This document shows positions 44,617 to 52,553 of a DNA stretch of 64,000 nt, in pieces. Position 1 is the first letter of the stretch; each line of letters opens with the position of its first letter. The stretch is from Haloarcula litorea (GTDB lineage Archaea > Halobacteriota > Halobacteria > Halobacteriales > Haloarculaceae). The DNA lies in assembly GCF_029338195.1 (NCBI RefSeq), contig NZ_CP119779.1, positions 2,604,001-2,668,000 on the forward strand. Reading direction: 5' to 3'. Both the position numbers and the translations under genes were made by a program. Below the pieces are notes generated by a model. It did not search any database, was not told the DNA's origin, and saw only the letters and a list, made by a program, of their open reading frames with translations.

Positions 44617-45273
44617 ATGGACGACCGCTCGCGGGCCGGCGTGCGCCGCACCTACGAGACCATCGGCGCGCACTTCTCGAAGACCCGCGAACACGCGTGG
44701 CCGGAGGTCGAGGCGTTCGTCGCCGACGCCGACGGCGGCGGGACGGCGCTGGACCTCGGCTGTGGCAACGGCCGCCACGCCGAGTTGCTGGCCGACGTCG
44801 CCGACCGCGTGGTCGCGCTGGACGCCGGCCGAGCGCTGCTGACCGAGGCCCGCGACCGCCTCGGTCCCGGGCCCTACCTGGTGCAGGGCGACGCGACGCG
44901 GCTGCCGCTCCGGGACGCGGCCGTCGACCTCGCGGCGTACGTGGCGACGCTGCACCACCTCCCGAGTGTCGAGGCCCGTCGGGCGAGCCTCCGGGAACTC
45001 GCCCGGACTCTCGCGCCAGGCGGACGGGCGCTGGTCAGCGCGTGGAGCACGGCCCACGACCGCTTCGACGCGCCGGCCGACGCCGAGACGGGGTTCGACA
45101 CGACGCTCGATTGGACGCTCCCCGACGGCGAGACCGTCCCGCGGTTCTACCACATCTACGCGCCGACGGAGTTCCGGGCGGACGTGGCTGCGGCCGGGCT
45201 CGCCCTGCGCTCGTTCGAGGTCTCCAGCGGCAACTGCTACGCCGTCGTCGAACCCGAAGGGAAAGGCCCTTAA
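44617..45273 (+). CDS. SAM-dependent methyltransferase, Trm9/ALKBH8-like
   Basis: 218 residues. The segment TYETIGAHFSKTREHAWPEV at 12-31 closely follows the Trm9 opening (Y-x-x-I-A-x-H-F-S-x-T-R-x-x-x-W). SAM motif LDLGCGNGRH is at 45-54, ATLHHLPSVEARRASLREL matches the Trm9 IHHLST region, then LAPGGRALVSAW and PRFYHIYAPTEF. Eukaryotic Trm9 methylates the carboxymethyl group on wobble uridine of certain tRNAs with partner Trm112. The archaeal substrate is unproven. It lies 194 bp before a tRNA-Gly(TCC) gene, whose wobble base is a uridine. Confidence 0.85.
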   Translation: MDDRSRAGVRRTYETIGAHFSKTREHAWPEVEAFVADADGGGTALDLGCGNGRHAELLADVADRVVALDAGRALLTEARDRLGPGPYLVQGDATRLPLRDAAVDLAAYVATLHHLPSVEARRASLRELARTLAPGGRALVSAWSTAHDRFDAPADAETGFDTTLDWTLPDGETVPRFYHIYAPTEFRADVAAAGLALRSFEVSSGNCYAVVEPEGKGP

Positions 45274-45467
45274 TCTCCATCCGAGTACCATCGGACACGT
45301 TCGCCCTCCGCGGTGTCGGCCCTCGTAGGGTCGTGCCACCGTACGGTACCCCGCGGTCCTACCCCGGGTCGTACCGTCACTCGAGCGAACGTACCGACGC
45401 GAGTGAACGAGCGCGGCGATGGCGAGCGGTTCCGCGGGAACTGCGAACGACGCCGCGAACGGCGAGA

Positions 45468-45538
45468 GCGGCGATGGTCTAGTGGTAGGACCTGAGCCTT
45501 CCAAGCTCATGGCCCGGGTTCAAATCCCGGTCGCCGCA
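45468..45538 (+). tRNA. tRNA-Gly (anticodon TCC)
   Basis: 71 nt folding as a full cloverleaf. Acceptor GCGGCGA pairs with TCGCCGC (discriminator A at 45538). The D arm contains GGTCTAGTGGTAGGACC, the anticodon stem TGAGC/GCTCA has loop CTTCCAA, and the T arm is CCGGG TTCAAAT CCCGG. CCA is not encoded. There is no intron. Its 3' 24 nt plus 5 nt of flank recur at 45621. Confidence 0.97.
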
Positions 45539-45543
45539 TTCTG
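45515..45543 (+). repeat. 29-nt direct repeat, copy within tRNA-Gly 3' end
   Basis: Covers the T-arm to discriminator of tRNA-Gly plus ATTCTG-side flank. It is identical over 29 nt to 45621-45649. Such a pattern arises when an element integrates at or excises from a tRNA 3' end. Confidence 0.75.
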
Positions 45544-45842
45544 CGAGGAACGGACGTGACGAGCGAGTGCAGTACGGCGGGAGTTGGAGCACGCGAGACG
45601 AGCGAAGCGAGTCTCGCCATCGGGTTCAAATCCCGGTCGCCGCATTCTGTGCACAGTCCGCGGGAGTCGCCCGGTTCGCAGCCGAGCGCACACCGACTGG
45701 TCACGCACTGTGTCCGGGCGTGAAACAGCGCTGTGATTGATATGTCGAAGGGGAACGCCACTCCGAGTGAGATGTCCCCGCGACAGTCCTCGCCGACCGA
45801 GGTACAGCCGAGCCAGCCAGCCCGTCGCCGGGAGGTGAGCGG
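45539..45842. other. post-tRNA region with second tRNA 3' copy and short upstream frame
   Basis: About 304 bp. It holds the second 29-nt copy (45621-45649) preceded by GAGCGAAGCGAG-type sequence, and a 34-codon frame from ATG 45742. The TGA of that frame overlaps the ATG of the surface-protein gene, so a leader peptide with translational coupling is possible. No other gene is seen. Confidence 0.4.
45621..45649 (+). repeat. 29-nt direct repeat, displaced copy of tRNA-Gly 3' end
   Basis: Identical to 45515-45543, offset by 106 bp. The sequence between the copies has no recognisable tRNA 5' half, so this is not a second functional tRNA. It is a candidate att scar. Confidence 0.75.
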
Positions 45843-47333
45843 ATGAGACGACCGCTGCTCGTCCTCACCGTCCTCGCCGCGTGCGTCGCCAGCGTACCCG
45901 TCGCATCGGCGGACGCCGGGGCGACCGGCGTCGTCGTCGTCGACACGTCGGTCTCCCCGGAGACCCCCGCGCCGGGTGAGAACGTCACCGTCAACGTGCG
46001 CGTCACGAACCCCGCTGACGACGGCGGTGGGTTCTACGTGGATCACGTCGAACTGCGAAACGGGACCGCCGACAACAGCACCCTCCACACGGACCGAGAG
46101 ACGACGGAGGCCACCGCCGACGGCGACGCGAAGGTGTACAACCTCTCGATGGAGGTCGCCGACAGCGGTGAGACGACCGGCGTCGTCCACCTGGACATCG
46201 ACACCTACGACGGCGAGAGCTACGAACTGACCCGGAACGTGACGGTCCGGGCGGCACCCGACCCGTCGCTCTCGCTGTCGACCGAGCCGGTCGGCCCGGA
46301 GAACGAGACGGACGTGACGGTGGCCGTCGCCAACGGGCGCTCCGAGTCGGTCCGGAGCGTCGCCGTCGCGCTGACTCCCGAGGGCGACGGGCTCTCCCTG
46401 GCGGACGACCGCCGGGTCGCCCCGACGATCCCGGCGGGCAACGAGACGACGTTCACCTTCCCGGCCGACGAGGTCGAACCCGGACAGCGGACGCTGACCG
46501 CGGAGCTGGGCTACGTCACCGCCGAGGGCGACTACCGGACGGTGACCCGGGAGTTCACCCCGGAGATCGAGCGGGCGGCCGCCTCACACCCGGACCTCTC
46601 GCTCTCCGCGGCCCCGGTCTCCGTCGCGAACCGGACGGACCTCTCCCTGACCGTCTCGAACGGGCTGGACGACTCCGTCCGCGCGGCCACGCTCACGCTG
46701 CACGACGAGGACGCGGCCCTGCGTCTCGACGACGACCGCCGCGTCGCCTCCCGGCTCCCGGCGGGCAACGAGACGACGTTCACCTTCCCCGCGAGCGAGG
46801 TCGAGCCGGGACGACAGACTCTGACGGCGGAGCTGACCTACGTCACCGCCGACGGTGAGAACCGGACCGTCACCCGGCGTCTCTCGACCACGGCCGAGCG
46901 CGTGTCCAACCCGGCCGAGCTCCGGCTGACCGGCGTCCAGCTCTCCGAGGCCGGCGACGGCATCGTCGTCCGGGGGAGCGCGAGCAACGTCGGCGGCAGC
47001 AACGTCACCGGGGCCGTCGTCAGCGTGGCCCCCGGCGAGTCGGTCCGGCCGGCGGCCTCGAAGTCCGAGTTCTTCGTCGGCTCGGTGCCGGCGAGCGACT
47101 TCTCCTCGTTCGAGGTCCGTGCGACGCCCACGCAGAACGGGACCGTGACGATCCCGCTGCGCGTGAGCTACGTGGTCGACGAGACCCGCGTCACGCGGAC
47201 GACGACGGTCAGCTACGAGCAAGAGGAGACGGCGTCGTCGACTGAGGGCTCCGGCGGCGCGCCCGTCCTCCTGCTGGGTGGGGGCGCGGTCGTCCTCGTC
47301 GGTGCGGCCGTCGGCCTGCGCCGGTGGCGGTGA
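45843..47333 (+). CDS. secreted surface protein with repeated CARDB/COG1361-like domains
   Basis: 496 residues. A signal peptide at 1-23 (LLVLTVLAACVASVPVASA) is followed by four Ig-like beta-sandwich repeats. Two share near-identical text, VTVAVANGRSESV...AGNETTFTFPADEVEPGQ and the later ...AGNETTFTFPASEVEPGR, showing internal duplication. Many NxT/S sequons are present, and there is one C-terminal helix with an RRWR stop-transfer. A MacB-type ABC system follows at once (4-bp gap, then overlapping starts). In haloarchaea COG1361 S-layer-like proteins often precede LolD/MacB pairs, so it may be the extracytoplasmic partner. Confidence 0.83.
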   Translation: MRRPLLVLTVLAACVASVPVASADAGATGVVVVDTSVSPETPAPGENVTVNVRVTNPADDGGGFYVDHVELRNGTADNSTLHTDRETTEATADGDAKVYNLSMEVADSGETTGVVHLDIDTYDGESYELTRNVTVRAAPDPSLSLSTEPVGPENETDVTVAVANGRSESVRSVAVALTPEGDGLSLADDRRVAPTIPAGNETTFTFPADEVEPGQRTLTAELGYVTAEGDYRTVTREFTPEIERAAASHPDLSLSAAPVSVANRTDLSLTVSNGLDDSVRAATLTLHDEDAALRLDDDRRVASRLPAGNETTFTFPASEVEPGRQTLTAELTYVTADGENRTVTRRLSTTAERVSNPAELRLTGVQLSEAGDGIVVRGSASNVGGSNVTGAVVSVAPGESVRPAASKSEFFVGSVPASDFSSFEVRATPTQNGTVTIPLRVSYVVDETRVTRTTTVSYEQEETASSTEGSGGAPVLLLGGGAVVLVGAAVGLRRWR

Positions 47334-47337
47334 TCCG

Positions 47338-48003
47338 ATGGCGGTCATCAGCGCGACCGACGCGGTCAAGGAGTACGACTCCGGCGCGAAGACGCTCCGG
47401 GCGCTGAAAGGCGTCGACGTCGCCGTCGACCGCGGCGAGTTCACCGCAATCGTCGGCCCCAGCGGGAGCGGCAAGTCCACGCTGCTGAACCTGCTGGGGT
47501 TGCTCGACGAGCCGACGGCCGGCCGCGTCACCGTCGCCGGCAGCCCGGTGTCGGAGCTGTCGACCGGAGAGCGGACCGAGACCCGCCGACGGACCGTCGG
47601 GTTCGTGTTCCAGTCGTTCTACCTCGTGCCGACGCTGACGGCGCGGGAGAACGTCGCGGTCCCGGGCCTGGTCAGAGGCGACCGGGAGTCCCTCCTCGAC
47701 AGAGCGGAGCGGCTGCTGGCGCGGGTCGGGCTCGGCGACCGGCTCGACCACTACCCGGACGAGCTCTCGGGCGGGCAGAAACAGCGGGTCGCCGTCGCCC
47801 GCTCGCTGGTCAACGATCCCGACATCCTCCTGGCCGACGAGCCGACCGGGAACCTCGACCAGGACACCAGCGAGCAGGTGCTGGACGTGTTCGGCCGCAT
47901 CGTCGACGACGACGTCGCGGTGGCGACGGTCACGCACGACCAGCAGGTGACCGAGTACGCCGACCGGACCGTCCGGCTGGTCAACGGGAGGATCCAGTCG
48001 TGA
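47338..48003 (+). CDS. ABC transporter ATP-binding protein (LolD/MacB type)
   Basis: A 221-residue ATPase. Walker A GPSGSGKST is at 40-48, the Q-loop FVFQSFYLVPTLTA follows, the signature ELSGGQKQRVAVAR is canonical, and Walker B ILLADEPTGNLD is followed by the H-loop TVTHDQQ. The subfamily couples to FtsX-like permeases and usually drives mechanotransmission or lipoprotein/peptide export rather than import. The ATG at 47338 lies 4 bp after the surface-protein stop. The stop TGA overlaps the permease start (TGATG). Confidence 0.95.
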   Translation: MAVISATDAVKEYDSGAKTLRALKGVDVAVDRGEFTAIVGPSGSGKSTLLNLLGLLDEPTAGRVTVAGSPVSELSTGERTETRRRTVGFVFQSFYLVPTLTARENVAVPGLVRGDRESLLDRAERLLARVGLGDRLDHYPDELSGGQKQRVAVARSLVNDPDILLADEPTGNLDQDTSEQVLDVFGRIVDDDVAVATVTHDQQVTEYADRTVRLVNGRIQS

Positions 48004-49136
48004 TGGAGTCGGCGCTCTCCCGGCGGCTGCCGCTGGCGGCGTTCGCCTGGGAGAACCTCACGCGGGCGAAGGCGCGGACGGTGCTCGCGATGGCGGGCAT
48101 CACCATCGGCGTCGTCGCCCTGGCCTCGCTGGGGATGTTCGGGGCCGCGTTCGAGCAGTCCCAGCTCAACACGGTCGACGACGTGACACAGACCGTCTGG
48201 GTGACGCCGGGCGACGACGCCGAGTTCCAGCAGTTCCAGCGCGACCACGTCGACCGGATCGAACAGTCGACGGACGACCCGGTCTACACGCTCAAGACCG
48301 CCCACGCCGAGGTCACCGGGCTCAGGGAGTCGACCGACGCCAGCGTCCACGGGCTCTCCGATCCCCGGTCGTTCGTGACCGTCCGGGACGGTCGGCTCCC
48401 GAGCGCGTGGCGCTCCGGCGCGGCCGTCGGTCCGGAGCTGGCCGACACCCTCGACGTGGGTGTCGGCGACAGCGTCACCGTCGACGGGGAGACACACCGC
48501 GTCGTCGCCGTCCTCGAGTCGACGGGGCGGTCCAGCCTGGTCCAGACCGACGACGCCGTCCTCCTCCCGCAGTCACAGGTCGAGACCGGCGGCTACTCGA
48601 CGGTGATGGTCAGGGCCGACAGCCCGGCCGCCGCCTTCGAGACCTCCGACGAACTCGACGCGCGGCTCAACGGACGCAAGGAGGTCTACGCCGTCCAGGA
48701 CGCCGAGTCGGCCATCCAGCGGTTCCGGAGTCAGATGGCGACCATCGACACGTTCCTGCTGGGCATCGGCGGCGTCTCCCTGCTGGTCGCCGCGGTCAGC
48801 ATCCTCAACGTGATGCTGATGTCGACCATCGAGCGCAAGGGCGAGATCGGCGTGCTGCGGGCGGTCGGCTACCGGCGGCTGGACGTCCTCCGCCTGCTGC
48901 TGTACGAGTCGATGCTGCTCGGCGTCGTCGGCGCGGTGCTTGGCGTCGGCGTGAGCGTCCTGCTCGGGATGCTCATCAACGCCCAGCTGCTCTCGGACCC
49001 GCTGGCGTTCACGGCCGAGGCCCTGACGTACACGCTCCTGGGCTTCGCGTTCGGGACGGTGGCGAGTTTCCTGAGCGGGCTCTACCCCGCCTGGAAGGCG
49101 GCCAACGCTCGCCCGGTCGAGGCACTGCGGGACTGA
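48003..49136 (+). CDS. MacB/FtsX-family ABC permease
   Basis: 377 residues with the four-helix MacB topology. Helix 1 is near 25-48. A large external MacB-PCD domain spans about 50-255 (FVTVRDGRLPSAW, VGDSVTVDG). Three helices form the FtsX domain, including ISLLVAAVSILNVMLM-like and the ERKGEIGVLRAVGYRR cytoplasmic loop that contacts the ATPase. It forms a three-gene operon with the surface protein and ATPase. The cargo is unknown. Confidence 0.93.
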   Translation: MESALSRRLPLAAFAWENLTRAKARTVLAMAGITIGVVALASLGMFGAAFEQSQLNTVDDVTQTVWVTPGDDAEFQQFQRDHVDRIEQSTDDPVYTLKTAHAEVTGLRESTDASVHGLSDPRSFVTVRDGRLPSAWRSGAAVGPELADTLDVGVGDSVTVDGETHRVVAVLESTGRSSLVQTDDAVLLPQSQVETGGYSTVMVRADSPAAAFETSDELDARLNGRKEVYAVQDAESAIQRFRSQMATIDTFLLGIGGVSLLVAAVSILNVMLMSTIERKGEIGVLRAVGYRRLDVLRLLLYESMLLGVVGAVLGVGVSVLLGMLINAQLLSDPLAFTAEALTYTLLGFAFGTVASFLSGLYPAWKAANARPVEALRD

Positions 49137-49559
49137 GCGGTCCCGCGACGAACCCGTCTCGGCGTCCCTCGCGGCCCGTCCGGCCGCACGGCCGACTCCG
49201 GCACACACCCCGACGAGACGCCTGTCTCGATCGAGTACCCGGCGACGGATCGTCTCCGGGTCGCCTGTCACCGGAGCGAGAAGTGGGCGAGCGGTCCGAT
49301 TCCAGGGGGAAACCTCGCGTCAGCGGGGTGCGATCGAACCGCGGAACGCGGCGAACCCACACTGTGTCCGCGTCCGCAGGACGTCGGCGCGCGGACAGGA
49401 GTCAGACAGGGGGCTATCGGGGTGTGGGGGGGTTCGCCGCACCCGGGACGTGGTCCGCGGAGCCGGTATAACCGACTCCCGTGTGTCCGGGCCTGCAACA
49501 GGGTCCGGGACCGAGACACGGCGGTTCGGCGTTTATGTCGGTCGGCGTCGCCACCGCCG
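49137..49559. other. 423-bp gap between two ABC operons
   Basis: GC-rich with no frame showing haloarchaeal coding bias. The only clear signal is a TATA-like GTTTATGTC near 49530-49538, about 27 bp before the next ATG, suggesting a leaderless transcript for the downstream ABC operon. No repeat or RNA gene was recognised. Confidence 0.45.
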
Positions 49560-50522
49560 ATGATGGCTGCGATCGACACGACCGCCCTGACGAAACGCTT
49601 CGGTCCGGTGACGGCCGTCGACGAACTGTCGTTGACCGTCGAGACCGGCGAGGTGTTCGGTTTCCTCGGCCCGAACGGTGCCGGCAAGTCCACCGTCATC
49701 AACCTCCTGCTGGGATACATGACACCCACAACCGGATCGGCGACGGTCCTGGGCCACGACATCGAGACGGAGTCGCGGGCGCTGCGAGCGCGAACGGGCG
49801 TCCTGCCCGAGAACGTCGCCGTCTACGACCGGCTCACCGCCCGCGAACACGTCGCCGCCGCGATTCGGTTCACGGACGCCGACGACGACCCGGCGGCGCT
49901 TCTCGACCGGGTCGGGCTCGACGAGGCCGCCTGGGACCGGGCCGCCGGCGGGTTCTCGACCGGGATGGCACAACGGCTGGCGCTGGCGACGGCGCTGGTG
50001 GGCGACCCGGACCTCCTCGTCCTCGACGAGCCACAGAGCGGGCTGGACCCCAACGGGATGGAGGAGGTGCGGGGGATCGTCGAGGCCGAGGCGGCCGCCG
50101 GAACGACGGTGTTCTTCTCCTCGCACATCCTCCCGGAGGTCGAGGCGGTCAGCGACCGGATCGGGATTATGCGCGACGGGGACGTCGCAGCGGTCGACAC
50201 GCTCGCCGGCCTGCGCGAGGCGATGGGGGCCGACGACGTACTGACGGTGACGATGGCGACACGCCCGGCCACCCTCGATCCGATCCGCGACGTGGACGGG
50301 GTCCAGTCGGTCGAGGCCGACGGCAGCGACGTGACCGTTGTCTGTCGGACGCCCCGGTCCAAGGTCGAGGTCCTGACGACGCTGGAGGCCGGCGGTCGCG
50401 TCGCGGACTTCGACCTCGACGCGCGGTCGCTCCAGCGGCTGTTCACCGCCGTCACGACCGACGGCGCGGGCGTCGTGACCGAGTCCGACGGGGCGGCGGT
50501 CGCCGCCGAGAGGGACGGCTGA
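49560..50522 (+). CDS. ABC-2 type transporter ATP-binding protein
   Basis: A 320-residue ATPase of the CcmA/NatA/NosF type. Walker A GPNGAGKST is near 36-44. The signature is degenerate (FSTGMAQRLALA in place of LSGGQ), and Walker B LLVLDEPQSGLDP with switch FFSSHILPEVEAV follows. A C-terminal domain of about 90 residues is common in exporters of this class. Two consecutive ATG codons (49560, 49563) fit a leaderless start. The TGA overlaps the permease ATG by one base. Confidence 0.94.
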   Translation: MMAAIDTTALTKRFGPVTAVDELSLTVETGEVFGFLGPNGAGKSTVINLLLGYMTPTTGSATVLGHDIETESRALRARTGVLPENVAVYDRLTAREHVAAAIRFTDADDDPAALLDRVGLDEAAWDRAAGGFSTGMAQRLALATALVGDPDLLVLDEPQSGLDPNGMEEVRGIVEAEAAAGTTVFFSSHILPEVEAVSDRIGIMRDGDVAAVDTLAGLREAMGADDVLTVTMATRPATLDPIRDVDGVQSVEADGSDVTVVCRTPRSKVEVLTTLEAGGRVADFDLDARSLQRLFTAVTTDGAGVVTESDGAAVAAERDG

Positions 50523-51343
50523 TGCGGGCCGCCGCCGTCGCCGCCGTCCTCCGCCAGGACCTGACGGACGTGGTCCGCGCCCGCCTCATTCAGGCGGTCC
50601 TCGCCCTCTACGTCCTGTTCGTCGGCATCATCTACCTGGGCGTGAGCCTGAGTGCGGAGCCGAGGGTAGAGGGTGCGATCCAGCTCACGCTGCTGGTCGG
50701 CCTGCTGTTCGTCCCGCTCGTGGCCGCGCTGGCCGGCTCCCTCGCCGTCGCCGGCGAGCGCGAGTCCGGCACCATCCGATTCCTGCTGGGGTACCCGCTG
50801 GCCCGGCTGGAACTCGTCGTCGGGAAGCTCCTGGCGCGGCTGCTCGTCGTGGTCGGCGCGGTCGCCGTGGCGTTCGCCGTCGGGGGCGTCCTGGCTCTCA
50901 CGCGGTTCCCGACGCCGCGGCTGGGGGCGGTCGCCGTCTTCGGCGCACTGACGGCGCTGTTCGCCGCCGCCTACGTCGGGATGGCCGTCGGCGTCTCGGC
51001 CGCGGTCGGGAGCCGGTCGCGGGCGATGTCCGGCGTCGTCGGGCTGTACTTCGTGTTCACGCTGCTGTGGTCCCAGGTCGCGCCCGTGACCGTGCCCGGT
51101 ATCCTCGCGGCCGGGCTGGACTGGGCGTTCGGCGTCCGGCCGTCCGGCCCGGTCTGGACGGTGTTCGCGAACCTGAGTCCGGCCCAGGCGTACTTCTGGT
51201 CCGTCCAGTTGGTCCCGGGACCGGCGTTCGAGATGTCCGGTGCGCCCCTCGACGGCCCGACGCTCGTCGCCGTCCTGGCGGCGTGGGTGGTCGTCCCGCC
51301 CGCGCTGGGCTACCTGCGGTTCGCTCGCGCGGATATCGAGTGA
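50522..51343 (+). CDS. ABC-2 type permease (NosY-like)
   Basis: A 273-residue protein with six helices. A cytoplasmic N-terminus (RQDLTDVVRARLIQ) leads to helix 1. A characteristic loop GERESGTIRFLLGYPLARLELVVGKL after helix 2 matches the ABC-2 permease coupling region. A longer external loop precedes the last helix. It forms the membrane part of an exporter with the preceding ATPase. The NosY-like group includes copper-loading and many uncharacterised exporters. No nos genes are nearby, so the cargo is unknown. Confidence 0.92.
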   Translation: MRAAAVAAVLRQDLTDVVRARLIQAVLALYVLFVGIIYLGVSLSAEPRVEGAIQLTLLVGLLFVPLVAALAGSLAVAGERESGTIRFLLGYPLARLELVVGKLLARLLVVVGAVAVAFAVGGVLALTRFPTPRLGAVAVFGALTALFAAAYVGMAVGVSAAVGSRSRAMSGVVGLYFVFTLLWSQVAPVTVPGILAAGLDWAFGVRPSGPVWTVFANLSPAQAYFWSVQLVPGPAFEMSGAPLDGPTLVAVLAAWVVVPPALGYLRFARADIE

Positions 51344-51518
51344 CGTGTCCCCGGGTCGGACGGTCCCGTTCACCGCCTGACACGCTGGCACGCATTTTAT
51401 TACCGCGGAACGGCTCTTCGGAGTCAGCCAGTCGACAGATGCCTACACTCCGTCCCGCAACCGCACGGCGGCGGTCGTCCAGCCGCCCACGTCAGACCGG
51501 CCGTCCGGGGAGGCGACC

Positions 51519-52550
51519 GTGACCGATCCGTCCCTCCAGCCGGCGGCGTACCCCGACCCACTGCTGTGGTACGAGCGAACGGCCGACGGCCCCGTCGTCG
51601 CGGGGACGAACTCGGCGTTCGAGACGGTGTTCGGCGCGGTCGAGCCGGGGACGCCGGTCGAACGACTCGGCGACCGGCTCGTCGTCGCGCCCGACGCCTC
51701 GTGGGACGGGCTCCTCGACGGCGAGGGACCGCTCCGGGTCGTCAGTCCGGGAGACCAGCGCCACACGTTCGACGTCAGGCACGCGCCCCGTCGGGATGGA
51801 GATGGCATCGACGGCCACCTCGTGTTCACCGCCCGAGCGGACGACGAGGTGGCGCTGGACCACGTGGCGCGCGTGGTGAGCCACGACCTCCGGAACCCCC
51901 TCGAAGTGGCGGAGACGAACCTCCGTGCGGCCCGCGAGCGCGGCGACGCGGAGTACTTCGACCAGGTGGCCTGGGCCCACGACCGGATGGAGACCATCGT
52001 CGACGACGTGCTGACGCTGGCCCGCGGGTCAGCGGTGCTGGACACGACCGCCGGCGTCGCGGTCGGCGAGGTGGCCGAGCGCGCCTGGACGACCGTCGAC
52101 ACCGGCGACGCGACGCTGACGACGGCGGACTCCCTCCCCGCCGTCGAGGCCGACCCCGACCGGCTCGTCAGACTCTTCGAGAACCTGTTCCGGAACGCCG
52201 TGGAACACGGTTCCACAGGCAGTCGGACGGGGTCCGACGACGCCGTCGAGCACGGCTCGACGAACCCTCGGTCGCAGGCTCCCGATGACGCCGTGGAACA
52301 CGGGTCCGGGGTCGTCGTCGAGGTGGCCCCGACGCCGGACGGCTTCTGCGTCGCCGACGACGGCCCCGGCATCCCCCCCGGTCGCCGGGAGCGGGTCTTC
52401 GAGCCGGGCGTGACGACGCACGACCACGGTGCCGGACTCGGCCTGGCCATCGTCCGCCACATCGCGGACGCCCACGGCTGGGGCGTCAGGGCGACCGAGA
52501 GCGAGCGCGGCGGTGCCCGCATCGAGGTCGTCACCGCCGACGGGGGGTGA
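51519..52550 (+). CDS. histidine kinase with tandemly repeated N-box insert
   Basis: A 343-residue soluble kinase. A PAS-like domain (about 10-105), HisKA with His122 in VSHDLRNPLEV, and HATPase. The N-box FRNAVEHGST (224-233) is followed by two further DDAVEHGS copies, giving an insert of about 30 residues before the next beta strand. G1 VADDGPGIPP and G2 GAGLGLAIVRH are intact. The start is GTG at 51519. It is followed 3 bp later by the HTH-10 regulator gene, a probable operon. Confidence 0.9.
   Translation: MTDPSLQPAAYPDPLLWYERTADGPVVAGTNSAFETVFGAVEPGTPVERLGDRLVVAPDASWDGLLDGEGPLRVVSPGDQRHTFDVRHAPRRDGDGIDGHLVFTARADDEVALDHVARVVSHDLRNPLEVAETNLRAARERGDAEYFDQVAWAHDRMETIVDDVLTLARGSAVLDTTAGVAVGEVAERAWTTVDTGDATLTTADSLPAVEADPDRLVRLFENLFRNAVEHGSTGSRTGSDDAVEHGSTNPRSQAPDDAVEHGSGVVVEVAPTPDGFCVADDGPGIPPGRRERVFEPGVTTHDHGAGLGLAIVRHIADAHGWGVRATESERGGARIEVVTADGG
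52194..52307 (+). repeat. three in-frame copies encoding NAVEHGST/DAVEHGS
   Basis: Imperfect repeats at 52194-52217, 52239-52262 and 52287-52307 each encode (N/D)AVEHGS(T). They lie inside the ATP-binding N-box of the kinase gene, with Ser/Arg-rich spacers. Confidence 0.7.
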
Positions 52551-52553
52551 GCG

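Noticed and set aside
45621-45649. Second tRNA-Gly gene
   Set aside because: Only the T arm and acceptor 3' strand are present. No acceptor 5' strand, D arm or anticodon arm can be formed upstream.
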